Assembly: GCA_035529375.1 (NCBI GenBank)
Contig: DATKWU010000018.1
Location: forward strand, 1-47,955
From: Patescibacteria group bacterium
Lineage (GTDB): Bacteria > Patescibacteriota > Microgenomatia > PFEM01 > JAHIFH01
Direction of reading: 5' to 3'
Length of the DNA: 47,955 nt
A model generated the notes under the pieces. It did no database searches. It saw only the letters and a list, made by a program, of their open reading frames with translations, and was not told the origin of the DNA. A program made the translations under genes and the position numbers. Position 1 is the first letter of the stretch, and each line of letters opens with the position of its first letter. Of this stretch, positions 26,991 through 35,273 are shown one piece after another.

Positions 26991-27034
26991 ATCAACTTAA
27001 TCATTAAAAATAATTGGTTGATCAAAATGATTAA
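26991..27034. repeat. interlocked inverted repeats (pseudoknot or switch topology)
   Basis: ATCAAC (26991-26996) is complementary to GTTGAT (27017-27022), and TTAATCATT (26997-27005) to AATGATTAA (27026-27034). The order A1-B1-A2-B2 can form either stem or, as RNA, a pseudoknot. TTTTTC follows on the plus strand. Confidence 0.5.
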
Positions 27035-27760
27035 TTTTTCAGAATTTTTTTAAGAATTTTAATAATAAAAATAGACAGACATCCTATAGTAGGGGAGAGC
27101 CCTTATTTCCATAAGTTCGGGTTTTGTTGGGAAAGCTATTTTTAGAGATTTGACCAAAAAAACAGAGAAATATAAAAGAGAAATAGTGGCCATCGAAAAG
27201 AAACAGAAATAAAGATAACGAGAAGGGTTTTAAAAAACACCTTTTAAACCCTCCTCCAAAAGCTAGCGGCTATAACGTCGCAAAAGTATTATTGTACGAC
27301 ATTACGCATTGCCTAACTTCCTCAATTCTCTTCTAAAGCCTATGTCTTCTCTGGGGAGTATAAGAGAGGAACCTTGTTATCTAAACACCCTAGAGCCATG
27401 ATTACTTATCTTCTTCCTATCACGGGTCCTGTTTTAACCCTTTCCTAGTTATCCACAACCCTAACAGTCAACTATATCAAAACATATCAGGATTACTATC
27501 AATTTTTATGGAAATATCGCTCTTTTTTATACTTTTCAAGGCTAAAATAGCCTTTCTTTTAGAGAGACTCTTAAGAGAGAGGTAGGCCTACTCCGAGGCC
27601 TTTCATTAACGATCATTCCTAGAGAGGAGGTCCTGCCTAATTCTTCAGCATTAGCAGTCAAAGATTTTTCTTGCTGTTTTGTGAAAATTATAGGTCTTTA
27701 TTCGTGAAAAACTAACTGTTTATTATGGGATATTTCTCTCTTTGTTCAGCTCTTTTAGTC

Positions 27761-27790
27761 ACCCTACTCCCCTTTTTCTGTGTCTGTCAA
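27761..27790 (-). promoter_or_regulatory. possible promoter into the non-coding region
   Basis: Minus-strand TTGACA (27785-27790), then 18 nt and TAGGGT (27761-27766, matching the TAnnnT form). It points into the 933-nt region away from the gene at 27822 and lies just after a weak A/T hairpin followed by seven Ts (27791-27812). The -10 is weak, so the call is tentative. Confidence 0.35.
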
Positions 27791-27821
27791 AAAAATTTTG
27801 GAATTTTTTTAAATTCTTAAT

Positions 27822-28316
27822 TTATTTTTTCTTAGGAGATTCTCCTAAAGTAATCGATTCTTCTTGATTACCCATATCTTTAATACCAGCCACTACCCCA
27901 CCCAAATCTCTTGCTTTCTTAATCACAGGATCTTGATTTAAATCATTTAATTCTTCTTTTGTAGGTCTTCTAAATCCAGAAGCTATTCTTTCTTCAGGCA
28001 CTGCTTTTTCACCTCCATTCTTAACTTTAGAAGGGGAACGTTTTTGGGTTTTTGGACCCTTGATAATCCTCCCGTCTTCTCCATAAAAAACTCTTGGTTT
28101 TTTTCTTCCTGGAACTGTTGGCACCCATTCTCCTCCGGTTTTACCAAACCAAGAAGTGTGTTCTACATTTACCATTGTTGTCCAGGGTAACTGTTCTCCA
28201 CCTTCCTCAGCCAACCTTTTAGAGGCGCTAAAACTAAAATCTTCGTAAATCGCTGCTCTGCCTGGAACATTAATTCTTTTAACTAAATCTTCTCCTTTTT
28301 CCTGCCGTTCGCTCAT
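27822..28316 (-). CDS. hypothetical protein, hydrophilic, 164 aa
   Basis: No recognised family. The protein is hydrophilic, rich in Lys, Glu, Gly and Pro, without signal peptide or membrane segment, and probably partly disordered in its second half (GPKTQKRSPSKVKNGGEKAV). The first half has a compact-looking segment with LPWTTMVNVEHTSWFGKTGGEW. The start is well supported: GGGAGGT lies about 5 nt before the ATG, and the gene begins one base after the stop of the membrane-protein gene, so it is the third gene of the yebC operon. It is followed by the 933-nt non-coding stretch. Confidence 0.75.
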   Translation of the reverse strand: MSERQEKGEDLVKRINVPGRAAIYEDFSFSASKRLAEEGGEQLPWTTMVNVEHTSWFGKTGGEWVPTVPGRKKPRVFYGEDGRIIKGPKTQKRSPSKVKNGGEKAVPEERIASGFRRPTKEELNDLNQDPVIKKARDLGGVVAGIKDMGNQEESITLGESPKKK

Positions 28317-28317
28317 T

Positions 28318-29157
28318 CTAACCTCCCCATTGAGTGGTTAATATTATAACAGCCAAAACAACAATCCCAACAAGAAGATATTCATTAATCGTTTTTTTAA
28401 ACAAATGTTGGCTAAGATGATGCTGGGTCAAACCCAAAACGACATACATAATCGTAATCAAGGCCAAAGAACTGGCAGAGACCGTTACCGGCCAAAAAGA
28501 TAGGGCCAAGGCACCTTCAGCAATAATCAAAGATAGTGCCACCGAATAAAACCAAATTTGCTGGCTAATTTTTTCCTCAAGATTAATTGACCAAAGTCCT
28601 TGAATAATCAGAGGTAAACTGGCAATAAAAACTAAAACAAAGTTAAGCCAAAAAGAAAAACGAAAAGAAAGAATCGTATTATAAAGAAAGAAACCGGTTA
28701 AAAGGGTTAATAAAAAACCTACGGCGTGAGCGGCTCGAAGTAATTGGATGTTACGGATAGCGGCGACAGCAAAAATATTTTCGGTCAACAACAAAACGTA
28801 AAGGCCTAAACCGTAAAGAAAAGCGACTGGCAAACGAGTCAACCAAGAAGAAGGTAACAAGAAATAAAAAAGCCCGACACCACCAGTAAATAAAGTAGGT
28901 AAAATCAAAACCGTTAACCACTCAATTCCATTAAGCCCTTCTCTTAATGACCAAGCCGATAAAATATAAGTCAAGACCGTTAAACCAAAAATAGCTTGAT
29001 AGCGCCAAGAAATATTGGCAAACTGAATGGCCAGTAAACCAATTGAAAGCAAAAAAGCGCTAATAATGAATCTTTGTCTTTTAGAAATAAGAATTATAAA
29101 ATTTGGTCTTTTAAAATTCTGTATTTTCGAAATAGTAATTTTTTCAAACTTCATCAA
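28318..29157 (-). CDS. polytopic membrane protein, unknown function
   Basis: 279 aa with about eight hydrophobic segments (for example residues 30-50, 53-70, 80-102, 109-130, 140-160, 168-190, 205-225 and 257-275), short loops and a basic N-terminus. I do not recognise the family; no catalytic motif is visible. Its start overlaps the end of yebC by 14 nt and the next gene starts one base after its stop, so the three are translated as a unit. Possible roles in transport or envelope organisation cannot be told from sequence. Confidence 0.75.
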   Translation of the reverse strand: MMKFEKITISKIQNFKRPNFIILISKRQRFIISAFLLSIGLLAIQFANISWRYQAIFGLTVLTYILSAWSLREGLNGIEWLTVLILPTLFTGGVGLFYFLLPSSWLTRLPVAFLYGLGLYVLLLTENIFAVAAIRNIQLLRAAHAVGFLLTLLTGFFLYNTILSFRFSFWLNFVLVFIASLPLIIQGLWSINLEEKISQQIWFYSVALSLIIAEGALALSFWPVTVSASSLALITIMYVVLGLTQHHLSQHLFKKTINEYLLVGIVVLAVIILTTQWGG

Positions 29158-29890
29158 TTTGTTTTAAAACCTCTTCGGGAATATTAAAATTAGCAAAAAC
29201 TCGTTGAATATCATCATGTTCGTGAAGGCTGTTCATTAATTTAAGCACTTTATTGGCTTTAGCTGGATTAATAATCTTAATTTCATTTTTAGGCTGTTTA
29301 ACTAACTCAGCATTCAAAACCTTAAAATTGGCCTGACTTAACTGTTCTCTAATTTCAGCTAATTTACCTTGCTTGACATAAATCTCCAAAGCATCGCTCA
29401 CTTCTTCAACATCCTCGACTCCCAAATCAATAATTTTTAAAATTTGTTCATCAGTCTTACTCGACTTCTCGACCGTGATCAAACCCATTGATTTAAACTG
29501 ATAATCAACTGCTCCCGAACCACTCAAGCTCCCCCCTCCCCTCTCAAAAATGTTCTTAACATCAGCTGTTGTCCGGTTGCGATTATCAGTCGCTGCTTCA
29601 ACAATAATCGCCACTCCCTCTGGACCATAACCTTCATAAACCACCTCTTCAAGTTTACCCTCTCCTCTTCCTGTCACCTTGGCAATCGCTCTTTCAATAT
29701 TTTCTTTAGGCATATTTGCCTGTTTGGCTCTTTCCACTTCCAGCCTTAATTTAAAATTCTTTTCTGGGTCAGTTCCTTCACCTGCCGCCAGCGTAATCGC
29801 CTTAGCCAATTTAGAAAAAACCTTACCTCTTTTAATATCGGTGGCTTCTTTCTGATGTTTAATGGTCGACCATTTAGAGTGACCTGACAT
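29144..29890 (-). CDS. yebC: YebC/PmpR family translation/transcription regulator
   Basis: 248 aa from the ATG at 29890 (MSGHSKWSTIKHQKEATDIKRGKVF), the invariant family start; an upstream alternative start at 29938 lies before the promoter. Domain order is typical: N-terminal helix, NMPKENIERAIAK, YEGYGPEGVAIIVEAATDNRNRTTADVKNIF. Recent work links these proteins to resolving ribosome stalls at proline runs, alongside EF-P, in addition to older reports of DNA binding. A -10 TAAAAT (29899-29904) lies eight bases upstream of the start, so the mRNA is probably leaderless. Confidence 0.95.
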   Translation of the reverse strand: MSGHSKWSTIKHQKEATDIKRGKVFSKLAKAITLAAGEGTDPEKNFKLRLEVERAKQANMPKENIERAIAKVTGRGEGKLEEVVYEGYGPEGVAIIVEAATDNRNRTTADVKNIFERGGGSLSGSGAVDYQFKSMGLITVEKSSKTDEQILKIIDLGVEDVEEVSDALEIYVKQGKLAEIREQLSQANFKVLNAELVKQPKNEIKIINPAKANKVLKLMNSLHEHDDIQRVFANFNIPEEVLKQIDEV

Positions 29891-29898
29891 TAAGTCTA

Positions 29899-29904
29899 AT
29901 TTTA
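29899..29904 (-). promoter_or_regulatory. yebC -10 box
   Basis: TAAAAT on the minus strand, eight bases before the yebC ATG, with no clear -35 at 17 nt. It predicts a transcript starting at or within 2 nt of the start codon. Confidence 0.45.
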
Positions 29905-29931
29905 GCAAATTTAGGTTAAAAAAACACGGAC

Positions 29932-29959
29932 TTGACACTTAATCGTGATTTATTATATT
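29932..29959 (+). promoter_or_regulatory. promoter for the TPR gene
   Basis: TTGACA (29932-29937), 16-nt spacer and TATATT (29954-29959); an overlapping TATTAT is at 29951. The ATG at 29970 is ten bases after the -10, giving an untranslated leader of only about 3-4 nt. Confidence 0.55.
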
Positions 29960-29969
29960 GTCGAAACCA

Positions 29970-30668
29970 ATGATAAACAATAATCTGGAAAAACAAGCGA
30001 TTCAAGCAGCCAATAATGGCAATTGGCAAAAAGCAATTAAACTTAATCAAGAATTGATTAATGATAATCATAAAAACATCCCCGCCCTAAACCGTTTAGC
30101 AAGAGCTTATTGGGAATTAGGCAAAATTAACCAAGCCCAAAAAACCTATCGTCAAGTTCTCACTCATGACCCATACAATCCAATTGCTAGCAAAAACCTT
30201 CAGCGTTTAGGTAAAAAAAACAAAAAATCACAACAGAAAAAAACCTATTTAAGCGGTAATCTCTTTATCGAAGAGCCAGGCAAAACAAAGACAATCAAAT
30301 TAATCCGTTTAGCCTCAAGTCAAGTTCTTTCTGATCTAAGTAATGGCCAAAATGTGAAATTAGTCCCCAAAAAACGAGCCATCAGTGTGACTAATGAAGA
30401 AAATGTTTATCTAGGAACGGTCCCCGATGACCTCTCTATTCGCTTAATCAAACTCATCAAAGGTGGTAATCGTTATCAAGTTTCAGTTAAAGCAGTTGAC
30501 CGTTATCATTTAGAAATCTTTGTCCGAGAAGTTTTTAGAAGTAGCCGTTTTCATAATTTACCCTCTTTCTCGCCCTCTGGCAGTAATTATCTCTCTTACC
30601 TTCCCCTTAAAACTATTTATCAGGATGGTCCCGAAACTACACCTACGGGTGAAGAAGAAGAACCTTAA
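29970..30668 (+). CDS. TPR-repeat protein with C-terminal beta domain
   Basis: 232 aa from the ATG at 29970; an earlier in-frame TTG at 29958 overlaps the -10 box. Residues about 5-70 form two TPR helical hairpins (NNGNWQKAIKLNQELINDN and YWELGKINQAQKTYRQVLTHDPYNP). Residues about 95-215 are beta-rich with LGTVPDDLSIRLIKLIKGGNRYQV, which has a HIRAN-like look, though I am not sure. The tail is acidic (TPTGEEEEP). No signal peptide. Probably a cytoplasmic protein-interaction factor. The 3' end overlaps the convergent gene by 4 nt. Confidence 0.75.
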   Translation: MINNNLEKQAIQAANNGNWQKAIKLNQELINDNHKNIPALNRLARAYWELGKINQAQKTYRQVLTHDPYNPIASKNLQRLGKKNKKSQQKKTYLSGNLFIEEPGKTKTIKLIRLASSQVLSDLSNGQNVKLVPKKRAISVTNEENVYLGTVPDDLSIRLIKLIKGGNRYQVSVKAVDRYHLEIFVREVFRSSRFHNLPSFSPSGSNYLSYLPLKTIYQDGPETTPTGEEEEP

Positions 30669-31636
30669 CTTTCCTCGTTCTGACCTAAAATAATAAGAAT
30701 ATCCCAACGTGAATCTTCACCTAAGTTAGATTGAATTTGACAGTCAAAAATCTTGGCTAATTTTTGACTGGTATAAGACTTTTTGACTGCCGAGGTGGTT
30801 TTAATCTGACAACCCTCTACCTTTTCTGGCCAATCACCTACTTCGATAAGTCGGCCGCCAATATTGGTAATTAACCTGGCTCTTTTAGTGGCCAAACCGG
30901 TTTCGCCACTGGCGTTCATCATCGCAATTGCTAAACCTTCTTCACGTAAACGATAATCAGTAAAAAGATTATTGACCACCCGACTAATCCGTTGATTATC
31001 GATTCTCTGTGCCTCTTGACCATCTGGTAAGATAAAATCCTCGGCGACTGTCGTTTCACCTAAATCAATCATTTCAATTTTGTGACTCCTGGTTCGGGCA
31101 ACCATTAACCAGAGTCGAAATAAATCCCAACGACTGAGGTTAGTCAAAGACTTGTCCTTCAAAGTCAAACCAATCAAACGAGAGAAAAAACTCTTAATCC
31201 CGGCTGACATCTGCCAGTTCTCCCTAACATCTAACCAACCATCTATTGGCATGCCAAAATAAAGTTCGATACTGTCAGCCAATAATTCTATTCCTTTACC
31301 TTCAAGTTCACCTAAAGGATAAATTTTTTCGATTCGATAGGGACCATACTCCCCGGCCGCTTCAATATAGGTACCATCAGGAATTGTCAGGAAGCTCATT
31401 GTTTGGGATCCCGGATCAAAAGAAGCAATAGCGACTGGCTGAATATTTAAAACCAAATTCAGTCTATTATCCCCATCCCAGACCGAGTTCCTAAAAAGAT
31501 TCAAAATTCGCCAACCAAAACCGACAAAAAGAATCAAGGAGATAAAAACCAGAATATAAATAATTACTTTCCTTGACTGATTCTCTTTCCTTTGTTTTTG
31601 CTCACGTTCCCAGCGAGGTTCTTTTTTCTTTTTCAT
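30665..31636 (-). CDS. LytR/CpsA/Psr-like protein with LytR C-terminal domain
   Basis: 323 aa. Basic cytoplasmic N-terminus, one transmembrane helix (about residues 24-45), then an LCP-like region (LNLVLNIQPVAIASFDPGSQ, TIPDGTYIEAAGEYGPYRIEK, GIELLADSIELYFGMPIDGW) and a LytR_C domain (about 230-318) with AMMNASGETGLATKRARLI. LCP proteins transfer polymers to peptidoglycan; here the arginines typical of catalytic LCP proteins are not obvious, so enzymatic activity is uncertain. It overlaps the antiporter stop as ATGA. Confidence 0.72.
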   Translation of the reverse strand: MKKKKEPRWEREQKQRKENQSRKVIIYILVFISLILFVGFGWRILNLFRNSVWDGDNRLNLVLNIQPVAIASFDPGSQTMSFLTIPDGTYIEAAGEYGPYRIEKIYPLGELEGKGIELLADSIELYFGMPIDGWLDVRENWQMSAGIKSFFSRLIGLTLKDKSLTNLSRWDLFRLWLMVARTRSHKIEMIDLGETTVAEDFILPDGQEAQRIDNQRISRVVNNLFTDYRLREEGLAIAMMNASGETGLATKRARLITNIGGRLIEVGDWPEKVEGCQIKTTSAVKKSYTSQKLAKIFDCQIQSNLGEDSRWDILIILGQNEES

Positions 31637-33354
31637 TCGACACCGTGTTCAATTTTAATTCTTTTAATTTTTTTAGCAATTTCCTCTTTATCAATCCCGA
31701 AAAAATGTAAGGATCGGTGAATAATTGATAGCGCCGCTTCAAACTCAGGTTGAATAATTGAAGCCACGCCTAGGGCCTTTAAGCGCGACTGGTCACTAGC
31801 GTGATGAATCCGAGAAATAATCTTAATTTTGGAATTAAGGTTTTGACAATTGGTGACCACCATTTCTTGGGTGATCTCATCGGGAATCGCCAGAATCACC
31901 ACCTTGGCTTTATCTACTTGAGCGTAATCAAGAACATCAATATCAGCCGGATCACCATAAAGGGCAGGAATCCCTTCCTTCTTTAGGACGTTAATTACCT
32001 GATGATCATAATCAATAACAATAAAAGGTATTCCTAGCATTCTTAAAGCTCGGGCAATCCAGCTGCCAACCCGGCCATGGCCACAGATAACCACATGATT
32101 TTCCAAAGCTAATCCGGCGGCCAGGGGTCGCGAAGAATCATAGCGGGTAAATAAATATTGATAAAGTTTAGGAAAATGTTTTTGGCTAATTTTTCTTAAG
32201 CGAAGATAAAATTTAGGGGCAAGGAAAATCAAACCTGGGGTTAACAAAAGAGTTAAGGTAGTCACTGACAAAATCAGGGAATAGAGGTAACTGTCAATCA
32301 AACCTCGATTCAAACCCAAAGAGGCCAAAATAAAAGCAAACTCGCCTACCTGAACCAAACCAAAACTCACCAAAATACCTGTCCGGGCATGATAGCCAAG
32401 ATAAAAAGTGAGAATCAAAATAATTAAAAATTTAAAGAAGATAATTCCCAAAGACAAGCCTAGAATTGGCAGTAAATTGACTAATAAAAACTTAGGGGTT
32501 AAAAACATTCCCAAAGAAACAAAGAAAAGAATGGCAAAAATATCTCTTAAAGGCCGAATTTGACTAAAAATAGCGTGGCGTTCGCTTGTCTCGGAAATAA
32601 TAATCCCAGCCAGAAAAGCCCCCAAAGCAATGGACAAACCTAAAGCGGCGCTAGCTAAAGCCAGAAACAAACAAATGGCGACTACCGCCAAAAGTAATAA
32701 CTCCCTTGATTTAAGATCCGCAATCTTGCCAATAACAAAGGGTAAGACATTTTTTCCTAAAAGAATGGTAACTATTAAAAAACCAATCGCCTTAATAACT
32801 GAAAGAACAAACTCGCCCCAGCCACCATTACCGACGCCGGCTATCGCCGGTAAAATAACGACCATCGGTAAAACGGCTAAATCCTGAATCAAAAGCCAGC
32901 CTAACATGATTTCTCCATGAAGGGTGTCTAGCTCACCCCTTTCGGAAAGGATTTTGACGACCACGGCTGTTGAGGAAAGAGAAAAGGCAGCCGCCATAAA
33001 CAAAGAAGAGTAAAAATCAAAGCCAAAAAGAGGTAAAACCAAAACTCCTAGAAAAATGACGCCTAAAATTTCCAGAATGCCGCCCCAGAGAACAATATCC
33101 CGAACCCGATAGAGCCGCTTCAAAGAAAGTTCTAAACCAATCGTAAACATCAGAAAAGCCACACCGATTTCCGCCAAGCCCGAAAGAATCTGGCCTGCCT
33201 GAAGATAGTTAATCATCCAAGAACCAAGGAGAATCCCAGCCAATAAGTAACCAATAATCGTTGATTGCTTAAGTTTCTTCGCTAAAAAACCGCCCAAAAA
33301 GGCTAAACCACAAACAATGGCAACGGTCCAAACTAAAGAAAGATTAACCATCAA
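31633..33354 (-). CDS. Kef-type cation:proton antiporter with TrkA-N domain
   Basis: 573 aa. N-terminal CPA2 transporter of about 12 membrane helices (residues 5-385) with GYLLAGILLGSW, FLMFTIGLELSLKRL, SLSSTAVVVKIL and ALGAFLAGIIIS. The C-terminal RCK/TrkA-N domain (about 415-540) has the NAD-binding HVVICGHGRVGSWIARAL and acidic IDYDHQ. It would exchange K+ or Na+ for protons under nucleotide control. Gene spacing shows coupling to the LCP-like gene downstream. Confidence 0.93.
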   Translation of the reverse strand: MMVNLSLVWTVAIVCGLAFLGGFLAKKLKQSTIIGYLLAGILLGSWMINYLQAGQILSGLAEIGVAFLMFTIGLELSLKRLYRVRDIVLWGGILEILGVIFLGVLVLPLFGFDFYSSLFMAAAFSLSSTAVVVKILSERGELDTLHGEIMLGWLLIQDLAVLPMVVILPAIAGVGNGGWGEFVLSVIKAIGFLIVTILLGKNVLPFVIGKIADLKSRELLLLAVVAICLFLALASAALGLSIALGAFLAGIIISETSERHAIFSQIRPLRDIFAILFFVSLGMFLTPKFLLVNLLPILGLSLGIIFFKFLIILILTFYLGYHARTGILVSFGLVQVGEFAFILASLGLNRGLIDSYLYSLILSVTTLTLLLTPGLIFLAPKFYLRLRKISQKHFPKLYQYLFTRYDSSRPLAAGLALENHVVICGHGRVGSWIARALRMLGIPFIVIDYDHQVINVLKKEGIPALYGDPADIDVLDYAQVDKAKVVILAIPDEITQEMVVTNCQNLNSKIKIISRIHHASDQSRLKALGVASIIQPEFEAALSIIHRSLHFFGIDKEEIAKKIKRIKIEHGVE

Positions 33355-33398
33355 TATAATAATAGTCTAAAAGGAAAAAGAAAGAGAGTAAAGTCTTG

Positions 33399-34100
33399 TT
33401 ACTTATTATTCAAGCTATTCAAAACTCTTTTTAAATCTTTTGGAAGTGGACTGTTAAACCCAATTTTCCTTCCAGTATCTGGATGAATAAAATTTAAATA
33501 GGAAGCATGAAGAAATTGGCGAGGACACCACTGACGGTCTTTCCTGGCAATTTTCCGCCCCGCATATTTTTCATCAGCGACAACCGGATGACCTAAATGT
33601 TTCAAGTGGACTCGAATCTGGTGGGTTCGACCAGTCTTGGGAAACAATTCTAGTAAACTGTAATCAGAATAATATTTTTTCACTTTGTAACCTGTCTTGG
33701 CTGGCCTCCCTCCCAAAAAAACCCCAAATTTTTGACGATTATAAGGACTGCGAGAGATTGGGACTTCAATTACACCCTCTTTTGGTTCAATCTTTCCATG
33801 AACTAAGGCAAGATAACACTTCTCTACTTTTCTTTCTTTAAATTGTTTTTGAAGATTTTCAAAGGCTTTTGGTGTTTTGGCAATTAAAAGCAAACCACTA
33901 GTTTCTTTGTCTAAACGATGGACAATCCCAGCCCGATCACCGACTCCCCTCCCCTTAATTTTTAAATAATCACCAACCCAATCTTGAATTGTCTTTTCTT
34001 TAGTTGTTTCGGCTCGATTAACGACCATCCCGGCTGGTTTATCGATCACAAGAATAACTTTGTCTTCAAAAATAATCTTGGGGCTTAAAGAAGTTGTCAC
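33399..34100 (-). CDS. rluD: RluA-family pseudouridine synthase
   Basis: 233 aa from a GTG at 34100, which has AAGGA a few bases upstream and overlaps the stop of the preceding gene; an ATG at 34124 is possible. Catalytic motif GIVHRLDKETSGLLLIAKT contains the conserved Asp. Other family motifs: DKPAGMVVN, LFPKTGRTHQIRVHLKHLGHPVVADEKY. The N-terminal S4 domain found in RluD is missing, so the rRNA or tRNA site modified cannot be decided; the symbol is approximate. Confidence 0.88.
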   Translation of the reverse strand: MTTSLSPKIIFEDKVILVIDKPAGMVVNRAETTKEKTIQDWVGDYLKIKGRGVGDRAGIVHRLDKETSGLLLIAKTPKAFENLQKQFKERKVEKCYLALVHGKIEPKEGVIEVPISRSPYNRQKFGVFLGGRPAKTGYKVKKYYSDYSLLELFPKTGRTHQIRVHLKHLGHPVVADEKYAGRKIARKDRQWCPRQFLHASYLNFIHPDTGRKIGFNSPLPKDLKRVLNSLNNK

Positions 34101-34513
34101 TACTTTCCTTTTTTCTTTTCGCAATCAACACAGACTGTTGTTTCAGGCATAATCATCAAGCGATCAGTGTCAATCATCTTACCACACTTCTCACAAATAC
34201 CATATTTGCCAATTTTAATCCGACTTAAGGCCTTCCTAATCTGAATTAATTTGCGATCAACTTGATCTCTTATGGCCTTCGCTCGCTCATGACCAGATTG
34301 TTCCTCAGCATCAGCATCGGGAGCCGCGTTATCAGAAAGACGACGGTTATCTTGAAAAGGATCAGCTTCACTTATTTCTTTTTTCCTTTTCTGAAGTCTT
34401 TTTTCTTCTCGACTAAGAAAGCTTCTGACTGGCTCTAAAACCTTAGCAGGAAAAGTAATTACTTGTTTGACCTGTTGAGCCACTCTAATTTTTCTTTTCT
34501 TTGGTTTCGCCAA
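34100..34513 (-). CDS. TraR/DksA-type zinc-finger protein
   Basis: 137 aa beginning with TTG; GGAGGACAT directly upstream supports this start. A basic N-terminus is followed by a charged helical region (ERAKAIRDQVDRKLIQIRKALSRI) and a C4 zinc finger CEKC-x17-CVDC with GKYGICEKCGKMI. The family binds the RNA polymerase secondary channel or acts as a regulator; here the coiled coil is short and the DksA-tip acidic residues are not obvious. It overlaps the lgt-like gene by 29 nt and the pseudouridine synthase by 1 nt. Confidence 0.85.
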   Translation of the reverse strand: MAKPKKRKIRVAQQVKQVITFPAKVLEPVRSFLSREEKRLQKRKKEISEADPFQDNRRLSDNAAPDADAEEQSGHERAKAIRDQVDRKLIQIRKALSRIKIGKYGICEKCGKMIDTDRLMIMPETTVCVDCEKKKGK

Positions 34514-35267
34514 ATGTCCTCCTTCCAGAACGAATATAAATTATAACAGCGGTTAAGATTGTTAAAATTAAACTCAAGCCAATCTCAAGCCACTGCCAGT
34601 ATAACAAACCTTCACGCCAAAAAGCAACCAAAAAATTAACTAACATCATCATAAAAATAAACAAAAGAGCTACCAAACCATAAGCCTTGCTTTTGTACCA
34701 TTCCCAGGTTCGCCAATGTCTCTCAATCCTCATCAAGAAAAGCCAAAGAACTGAAAAAGCAACGGCCACCACCAAAGGCAGGGGTTGCCTCTTTACTAAA
34801 CTACCAACAATATAAATACCCCAAGGCATGGTGGTTGGCTTGCCAAACCCAGAACCATCAAAAAAAGCCCCAACCTGAACCAAGATAAAAAAAGGCATTA
34901 AACCGTAAACAAACTCATCCAAAACCTGCCAAAAATTTAAACTCTCTTTCCGGCTAAACCAAAAAACAGTCAAAAGGATTCCTCCCGCTCCTCCCCAAAA
35001 AGACAAGCCTGGATATTTATTGATTAAAAGCCAATTGCCAGGTTCAAAACCTAAAAGAGAAATGTTTTGAATGACAAAAAAGATTCTAGAAAAGATAAGG
35101 CCAGAAAGAGAGGCTAAAAGAATCAAATCAATAATTTCCTCCTCATCGATCCCCAAATCTCTTAATCTTCGCCAAATCAAAAAACTTGACAAGAAGAAAC
35201 CAATTGCTAAAAATAAGGCAAAAGTATAAAAATTGATTGGACCGATAGAAAAAAGTAAAGGTAACAT
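34485..35267 (-). CDS. Lgt-like membrane protein lacking catalytic residues
   Basis: 260 aa with about seven transmembrane segments and the overall layout of prolipoprotein diacylglyceryl transferase (GPINFYTFALFLAIGFF, GLIFSRIFFVIQN, GLSFWGGAGGILL). The family's HGG becomes WGG, so the catalytic His is Trp, and the GRxGNFxN signature with essential Arg and Asn is replaced by GAFFDGSGFGKPTT. The SQLYE motif is also absent. It is thus probably a relative of Lgt with another role, or an inactive copy. First gene of a four-gene minus-strand group. Confidence 0.72.
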   Translation of the reverse strand: MLPLLFSIGPINFYTFALFLAIGFFLSSFLIWRRLRDLGIDEEEIIDLILLASLSGLIFSRIFFVIQNISLLGFEPGNWLLINKYPGLSFWGGAGGILLTVFWFSRKESLNFWQVLDEFVYGLMPFFILVQVGAFFDGSGFGKPTTMPWGIYIVGSLVKRQPLPLVVAVAFSVLWLFLMRIERHWRTWEWYKSKAYGLVALLFIFMMMLVNFLVAFWREGLLYWQWLEIGLSLILTILTAVIIYIRSGRRTFGETKEKKN

Positions 35268-35273
35268 TTTATT

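Larger units (their letters stand above)
26889..27821. other. 933-nt non-coding region, candidate structured RNA locus
   Basis: No frame of useful length is found on either strand; the longest peptide noticed is 25 codons (27508 on +). The stretch contains many inverted repeats: interlocked pairs at 26991-27034, a bulged 11-bp hairpin at 27224-27250, a perfect AAGGCTA/TAGCCTT hairpin at about 27540, a GTAGGCCTAC palindrome near 27582, and repeated AGAGAGG motifs. Possible promoters lie on both strands: TTGACA-18-TAGGGT on minus (27761-27790) and a TATAGT box at 27085 on plus. No tmRNA, RNase P or SRP RNA signature is recognised. One perfect DnaA box TTATCCACA is at 27449. It separates the HAD-xerC unit from the gene at 27822. 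Confidence 0.5.

Noticed and set aside
27449-27457. Replication origin at the perfect DnaA box
   Set aside because: Only one perfect box is seen, with no cluster of boxes and no dnaA/dnaN nearby; single matches arise by chance.
27508-27585. 25-codon hydrophobic ORF (MEISLFFILFK...) as a type I toxin
   Set aside because: No ribosome binding site and no clear promoter; a peptide this short is expected by chance in a 933-nt gap.
26889-27821. tmRNA, RNase P RNA or SRP RNA in the long gap
   Set aside because: No T-arm-like GGTTCGA, no RNase P GAGGAAAGTCC-type block and no SRP GGAAGCAGC-type loop were found on either strand.
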